DNA of 10,661 bases from NCBI GenBank assembly GCA_022736595.1, contig DZDC01000080.1:1-10661 (forward strand), in the 5' to 3' direction. Shown one piece after another: positions 7,097 through 10,661 of this stretch. The DNA is from Draconibacterium orientale (GTDB lineage: Bacteria; Bacteroidota; Bacteroidia; Bacteroidales; UBA1556). The stretch's first letter is position 1, and each line of letters starts with the position of its first letter. Below the pieces are notes generated by a model that was not told the origin of the DNA, did no database searches, and was given only the letters and a program-made list of their open reading frames with translations. The position numbers and the translations under genes were made by a program.

Positions 7097-8674
7097 TTAA
7101 AATTCAGAAGTGAAATGAAATTGTATTTCTGGGAATTTTTCTTGGGCCATTTGTAAAGCATAAGGCGTATCGGCAAGGAAAACATTTCTTCCTTCTTTGT
7201 CAAAAGCCATTTGTTGGTACTTCCGTTCAATAAATTCCTCAAGTTTCTTTTTGTCATTGCTGGTAATCCAAACGGTTTTATACAAACGAATTCCTTCATA
7301 ACGGCAACTTGCACTGTATTCGTGAAGCAAACGGTATTGAATTACTTCAAACTGAAGCGCACCCACGGTGCCTATGATTTTTCTGTTGCTGGCCCTGCCC
7401 GTAAATAGCTGAGCTACTCCCTCATCCATCAATTGTTCAATGCCTTTGGCCAACTGTTTCGACTTCATGGGGTCGGCATTTTCAATATACTGAAAAAGCT
7501 CTGGAGAAAAGCTAGGCAAACCTTTAAAGTGTAATTTATCGCCTTCTGTAAGGCTATCTCCAATTTTGAAATTTCCAGTATCATGCAAACCAACAATATC
7601 TCCGGGATAAGCCTCATCGATGATGGATTTTTTAGAAGCCATAAAAGCAGTTGGACTGGAGAATTTCATCCATTTGTCGTGACGCACGTGCAAATAGTTT
7701 TTGTTTCGTTCAAACTTGCCACTGGTGATTTTCACGAAGGCAATTCTATCACGGTGATTGGGATCCATATTGGCATGAATCTTAAATACAAAGCCCGAAA
7801 ATTTTTCCTCATCAGGTTGAACGGTTCTTTCTAAAGTTTCGATAGGTCTGGGAAAAGGAGCAATGTCCACAAAACAGTCAAGCAATTCTTTTACCCCAAA
7901 ATTATTAAGAGCACTTCCGAAAAAAACGGGTGCTACTTTGGCATCAAGGTATGAATGAAGGTCAAAGGAGGGATAAACGCCTTCGATAAGATCCAAGTCG
8001 CTGCGCAAATGCAAAGCATCATCGCCAATAAACTCCTCTAATTCAGGATCATTGATGTCGCTAAAAAGAACGCTATTGTTTTCGGTGAGCTTTTCGTTGG
8101 CTCTGAAAAGCACCAAATTATTGTTATAGATATTGTAAACGCCTTTGAAAAATTGACCGTTGTTGATGGGCCAACTTAAAGGACGTACTTTTATTTCAAG
8201 TTGCTTCTCAACCTCATCCATCAAATCGAAAGGATCTTGTGCTGGACGGTCCATTTTATTTACGAAAACAATTACCGGAGTTTTGCGCATGCGGCACACT
8301 TGCATGAGCTTTTTGGTTTGAGGTTCAACTCCTTTAGCGGCATCAATGACGATAATTACACTATCCACTGCGGTAAGCGTGCGAAAGGTGTCCTCAGCAA
8401 AATCTTGGTGACCAGGAGTATCTAAAATATTGATTTGATGTTCTCTATATTCAAAAGCCATTACCGAAGTAGCCACTGAAATACCTCTTTGTCTTTCAAT
8501 TTCCATCCAGTCGGAAGTGGCGGTCTTTTTAATTTTGTTGCTTTTTACTGCCCCAGCTTCTTGAATTGCACCTCCAAAAAGTAACAACTTCTCTGTTAAG
8601 GTGGTTTTTCCCGCATCGGGATGTGAGACTATACCAAAGGTACGTCGGCGTTTAATTTCGTCGATAAAATCCAT
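7097..8674 (-). CDS. prfC: peptide chain release factor 3 (RF3)
   Basis: RF3 is the translational GTPase that removes RF1/RF2 from the ribosome after peptide release. The 525-residue length is normal (E. coli 529). GTPase motifs: P-loop SHPDAGKTT (17-25), switch region with TATSDWMEIERQRGIS (51-66) typical of RF3, DTPGHQDF (85-92), NKMD (139-142) and a G5-like GSAL (253-256). Domains 2 and 3 follow, with the RF3-typical FKIHANMDPNHRDRIAFVK (297-315) and VGALQFEV (437-444), which separate it from EF-G, LepA and TypA. The ATG at 8674 is immediately preceded by an A/T-rich leader. A promoter with a perfect -7 element lies 24 bases upstream, between the ECF sigma gene and prfC. The thioesterase follows closely downstream. 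Confidence 0.97.
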   Translation of the reverse strand: MDFIDEIKRRRTFGIVSHPDAGKTTLTEKLLLFGGAIQEAGAVKSNKIKKTATSDWMEIERQRGISVATSVMAFEYREHQINILDTPGHQDFAEDTFRTLTAVDSVIIVIDAAKGVEPQTKKLMQVCRMRKTPVIVFVNKMDRPAQDPFDLMDEVEKQLEIKVRPLSWPINNGQFFKGVYNIYNNNLVLFRANEKLTENNSVLFSDINDPELEEFIGDDALHLRSDLDLIEGVYPSFDLHSYLDAKVAPVFFGSALNNFGVKELLDCFVDIAPFPRPIETLERTVQPDEEKFSGFVFKIHANMDPNHRDRIAFVKITSGKFERNKNYLHVRHDKWMKFSSPTAFMASKKSIIDEAYPGDIVGLHDTGNFKIGDSLTEGDKLHFKGLPSFSPELFQYIENADPMKSKQLAKGIEQLMDEGVAQLFTGRASNRKIIGTVGALQFEVIQYRLLHEYSASCRYEGIRLYKTVWITSNDKKKLEEFIERKYQQMAFDKEGRNVFLADTPYALQMAQEKFPEIQFHFTSEF

Positions 8675-8697
8675 GAGTTAATAAAAATATGAAACCG

Positions 8698-8730
8698 CAA
8701 AGGTACAAATAATGACCTTTGAAAATCCAA
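8698..8730 (-). promoter_or_regulatory. Bacteroidota-type promoter of prfC
   Basis: On the minus strand TACCTTTG (8705-8698), followed by CGG, matches the -7 consensus exactly. TTG at 8730-8728 lies 22 bases upstream, at the long end of accepted spacing. The element is in the 77-base gap after the sigma gene and would give a very short leader (roughly 15-20 bases) before the prfC ATG at 8674. Confidence 0.65.
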
Positions 8731-8751
8731 GGATTCCGTGGGGAAATGGTT

Positions 8752-9360
8752 TTATAAAGCTTGGTCGCTGGTTTGTAAAATATTCAGAAGCAAATCTCTG
8801 GCTCTGAATAGTTTAGCCTTTACTGTTCCCAATGGTAAATTGAGTTCGCTTGCGATTTCTTCATAAGAGAATTCCTTGAAGTATCTCATTTCGATCAATA
8901 TACGATAATGGGGTTTTAACTGGTCCACCAACTGGCGCATGAGCACGATTTTTTGATTGCGCATCAATTCTTCCTCAGGATTCAAAGTGTCTGCGGTAAT
9001 TTTGGACGCAAGTTCGCTGCCAGCTTCATCCTGAAATTCACGATCAAGACTGTACACTACTTGTTTATTACGACGGATAAAATCAATACAGTTGTTAGTT
9101 GCAATTTTAAAGAGCCAAGTGCTAAATGCAAAATCAGGGGTGTATTGATCCAACTTTTTAAATGCCTTACCGAAGGCTTCGATGGTCAAATCTTCCGCGT
9201 CATCTTTATTGTTAGTCATTTTGAGCAACATAAAGTAGATGGAATCGCGATAGTTTGAGAGCAGCGCTGAGTAAGCATTTCTATCGTTAAAATCGATAGC
9301 TTGCCTGATGAGCAGGTAATCGCGCTTTGCTTTGTCGGTGAAATTGGGATTTACTTCCAT
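8752..9360 (-). CDS. ECF-type RNA polymerase sigma factor
   Basis: A 202-residue sigma-70 family protein of the extracytoplasmic-function class, which has only regions 2 and 4 and directs RNA polymerase to a specific regulon. Region 2 spans about 34-100, with the core-binding segment NKDDAEDLTIEAFGKAFKKL (51-70) and the -10 recognition helix FSTWLFKIATNNCIDFIRR (79-97). Region 4 spans about 135-192, with the helix-turn-helix FSYEEIASELNLPLGTVKAK (164-183). A charged linker (105-133) separates them. No C-terminal extension or anti-sigma fusion is present. The ATG at 9360 overlaps the end of the glycosyltransferase gene by 10 bases, which suggests translational coupling. No anti-sigma gene follows: the next gene is prfC with its own promoter. 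The regulon and trigger cannot be read from this window. Confidence 0.93.
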   Translation of the reverse strand: MEVNPNFTDKAKRDYLLIRQAIDFNDRNAYSALLSNYRDSIYFMLLKMTNNKDDAEDLTIEAFGKAFKKLDQYTPDFAFSTWLFKIATNNCIDFIRRNKQVVYSLDREFQDEAGSELASKITADTLNPEEELMRNQKIVLMRQLVDQLKPHYRILIEMRYFKEFSYEEIASELNLPLGTVKAKLFRARDLLLNILQTSDQAL

Positions 9361-10466
9361 TTTCGATGTTTTAGAATGCCGTTTAGAATAGTTAATAGAG
9401 GAATTATCAAGACGATAAGAACCTCAAGCAAGGGCAAAAGTAATAATAATTTCTTTTCGTCAATCATTTGACTAAATTTTTTAATGATTAACAAATGATT
9501 AATTATAATCAATGCCCCAAATCCTAAAACAAAATAAAGTTGAATATTGTAAACTAGAAGTAATATAAGGGTAATGTAAAATAGTAGATTGCTTATTTCA
9601 ATAGCTCCTAACAAAAGGATATGCAAGGGATTATAGTGAATGCCAGTGGTTAAATGTCTTCTTTTCTGATAGGACCAATCGGCAAAGCTGGTTTTAGGCA
9701 TACTCAGCGTTTTGGCTGCTGGACTAATGACGAATTTTGTGTTTGTTGAAGTGGCTGCTTTGTTCACAAAAAGATCGTCGTCTCCGGAGAGAATTTTATA
9801 ATGCGACATAAAGCCGCCTTGTTGGTAAAATAATGATTTGGTGTAAGATAAATTTCTACCTACACCCATATAAGGAAGTCCCCATCGCGCAAATGAGAAG
9901 TAAAGTAATGCTACCTTTAAAGTATCATATCGGATCAATTTATTCAATAAACCTTTACGTTCTTCGTAACCTCCATAGCCCAATACAATTTGAGTTTTAT
10001 TGAGGTAGCCTAAAGCCATTTCTCTAATCCAATTGGGGCTGGCAGGATAACAATCGGCATCAGTTAAGAGCACAATTTCATTCTTAGCTGATTTAATACC
10101 TACCGATAATGGAAACTTTTTGCCGTGGAAAAAATTGATTTCATCCTGTACAAAAAGGGTTTTGAGGTGAGGATATTTGAGGTTTAGTTCTTTTAGAAAG
10201 TATTCGGTTTCATCGGTACTGGCATGGTTTACTACGATTACTTCAAAGTTTGGATAATCTTGCTCAAGAATGTGGGGGAGAAACTTCTTTAATCTCAAGT
10301 ATTCATTCTTTGCAGAGATCACAACACTTACTCCTGGCAATTCGCTAATGTCGTTCTTTTGTTGCTTCCCAAACACCAATCGCGCAAAGAAAATGCCCCA
10401 AAAAAATAGTTGTAATGCAGTAACCGTCAAAAAGATATACCAAATAATTTCCAAAATCTCCTTCAT
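9351..10466 (-). CDS. membrane-bound family 2 glycosyltransferase
   Basis: The 371-residue inner-membrane protein has a GT2 (GT-A fold) catalytic domain on the cytoplasmic side and should use a nucleotide sugar to build a surface glycan or glycolipid. One membrane segment (about 8-30) comes first. The catalytic domain begins at VSVVISAKNE (46-55), with EVIVVNHASTDET (75-87), the metal-binding D-A-D at 136-138 (LLTDADCYP), the acceptor-side GDDD at 228-231, and QKRRH at 267-271 in the place of the processive-synthase QxxRW motif. Three or so hydrophobic segments (about 283-327 and 338-362) end the protein. The layout resembles polyisoprenyl- or ceramide-glucosyltransferase-like and hyaluronan-synthase-like members, but the sugar and acceptor are unknown. 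The ATG at 10466 opens the coupled pair with the ECF sigma gene. A weak -7 candidate TACTTTCG lies at 10497-10490. Confidence 0.9.
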   Translation of the reverse strand: MKEILEIIWYIFLTVTALQLFFWGIFFARLVFGKQQKNDISELPGVSVVISAKNEYLRLKKFLPHILEQDYPNFEVIVVNHASTDETEYFLKELNLKYPHLKTLFVQDEINFFHGKKFPLSVGIKSAKNEIVLLTDADCYPASPNWIREMALGYLNKTQIVLGYGGYEERKGLLNKLIRYDTLKVALLYFSFARWGLPYMGVGRNLSYTKSLFYQQGGFMSHYKILSGDDDLFVNKAATSTNTKFVISPAAKTLSMPKTSFADWSYQKRRHLTTGIHYNPLHILLLGAIEISNLLFYITLILLLVYNIQLYFVLGFGALIIINHLLIIKKFSQMIDEKKLLLLLPLLEVLIVLIIPLLTILNGILKHRKWK

Positions 10467-10484
10467 TTTTCAATCCTAATTTAT

Positions 10485-10497
10485 TACTTCGAAAGTA
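10485..10497. promoter_or_regulatory. small palindrome overlapping a weak -7-like element upstream of the glycosyltransferase
   Basis: TACTT (10485-10489) and AAGTA (10493-10497) form a 5+5 inverted repeat with a 3-base centre, 19-31 bases before the glycosyltransferase ATG. On the minus strand the right half reads TACTTTCG, one mismatch from the -7 consensus, but no TTG lies at the expected distance. It could be an operator or chance. Confidence 0.25.
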
Positions 10498-10577
10498 GTA
10501 CAATTGAATTTTCAGACTTTTTTCTTGATGGTGATTTACTAACATGATTTTGTTGGTTAATCCCTATCCCAACACGA

Positions 10578-10614
10578 TTGAATTTAGGGCAGTTTATAGT
10601 TGAATCTCAGGGCA
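10578..10614. repeat. imperfect short direct repeat in the right-edge noncoding region
   Basis: TTGAATTTAGGGCA (10578-10591) recurs as TTGAATCTCAGGGCA (10600-10614), 22 bases apart from start to start. The region 10467-10661 holds no complete gene. The repeat could be a remnant or a binding-site pair; its function is unknown. Confidence 0.3.
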
Positions 10615-10628
10615 AACGCATGAGTTTT

Positions 10629-10661
10629 TTACTTCATGACTAATAATTTTTCAAGATAGCT
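10629..10661 (-). CDS. possible C-terminal end of a gene entering from the right edge
   Basis: On the minus strand one frame is open from the window edge to TAA at 10631-10629 and would end SYLEKLLVMK. A second frame stops at 10643-10641 and the third within the first nine bases, so this is only weakly supported. No product can be named. Confidence 0.15.
   Translation of the reverse strand, partial: SYLEKLLVMK

Noticed and set aside
7069..7314. An 81-codon minus-strand frame across the prfC end and the thioesterase start
   Set aside because: It is out of frame with two well-supported genes that account for the whole interval.
8724..8735. AATCC-AA-GGATT inverted repeat after the sigma gene as a terminator
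   Set aside because: The loop would be two bases, the stem is short and AT-rich, and no clear T-run follows on the minus strand; it also overlaps the prfC promoter region.
10587..10628. Minus-strand peptide AFALRFNYKLP before a TAA, resembling the last strand of an outer-membrane beta-barrel
   Set aside because: The frame is closed by TAA at 10631-10629, only 14 codons upstream, and no other frame leads into it without stops. A broken gene would need a sequence error or frameshift that I cannot show.
1..10661. CRISPR arrays, tRNA or rRNA genes, insertion sequences, phage genes or a toxin-antitoxin pair
   Set aside because: No spaced direct repeats, cloverleaf sequences, transposase motifs or small paired genes were found. 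Gene content and base use look uniform.

Overview
The window comes from the chromosome of a member of the Bacteroidota, probably of the Flavobacteriia-like or Cryomorphaceae-like part of the phylum. The evidence is the AT-rich DNA, the lack of Shine-Dalgarno sequences, three promoters with the Bacteroidota -7 element TAnnTTTG, and proteins whose closest recognisable relatives are Bacteroidota versions (NDK, UvrA, YidC, an MltD-like transglycosylase). It is a gene-dense core region. I see no RNA gene, CRISPR array, insertion sequence or phage remnant, and no gap over 300 bases without a gene.

Layout, left to right. Bases 1-84 may hold the last codons of a + strand gene. A bidirectional hairpin terminator (68-98) separates it from a minus-strand block: an MltD-like membrane-anchored lytic transglycosylase (4430-3444), uvrA (3439-620) four bases downstream, and then ndk (536-117), which has its own promoter. 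A divergent intergenic region (4431-4655) separates the transglycosylase from yidC on the + strand (4656-6608). A second bidirectional terminator (6625-6662) closes yidC and also the next minus-strand block. Read in the direction of transcription, that block is a membrane GT2 glycosyltransferase (10466-9351), an ECF sigma factor overlapping it by 10 bases (9360-8752), prfC with its own promoter (8674-7097), and a small FlK-like hotdog thioesterase 14 bases downstream (7082-6699). The right edge (10467-10661) contains no complete gene.

The functions are mostly housekeeping: nucleotide pool balance (NDK), nucleotide excision repair (UvrA), peptidoglycan turnover (transglycosylase), membrane protein insertion (YidC) and translation termination (RF3). 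Two parts are less routine. One is the translationally coupled glycosyltransferase/ECF sigma pair, which has no anti-sigma gene visible beside it. The other is the thioesterase, whose Thr/Glu/His triad has exactly the spacing of fluoroacetyl-CoA thioesterase. I found no convincing undescribed multi-gene system. The points worth checking are residue-level variants, operon architecture and recurrent regulatory motifs.
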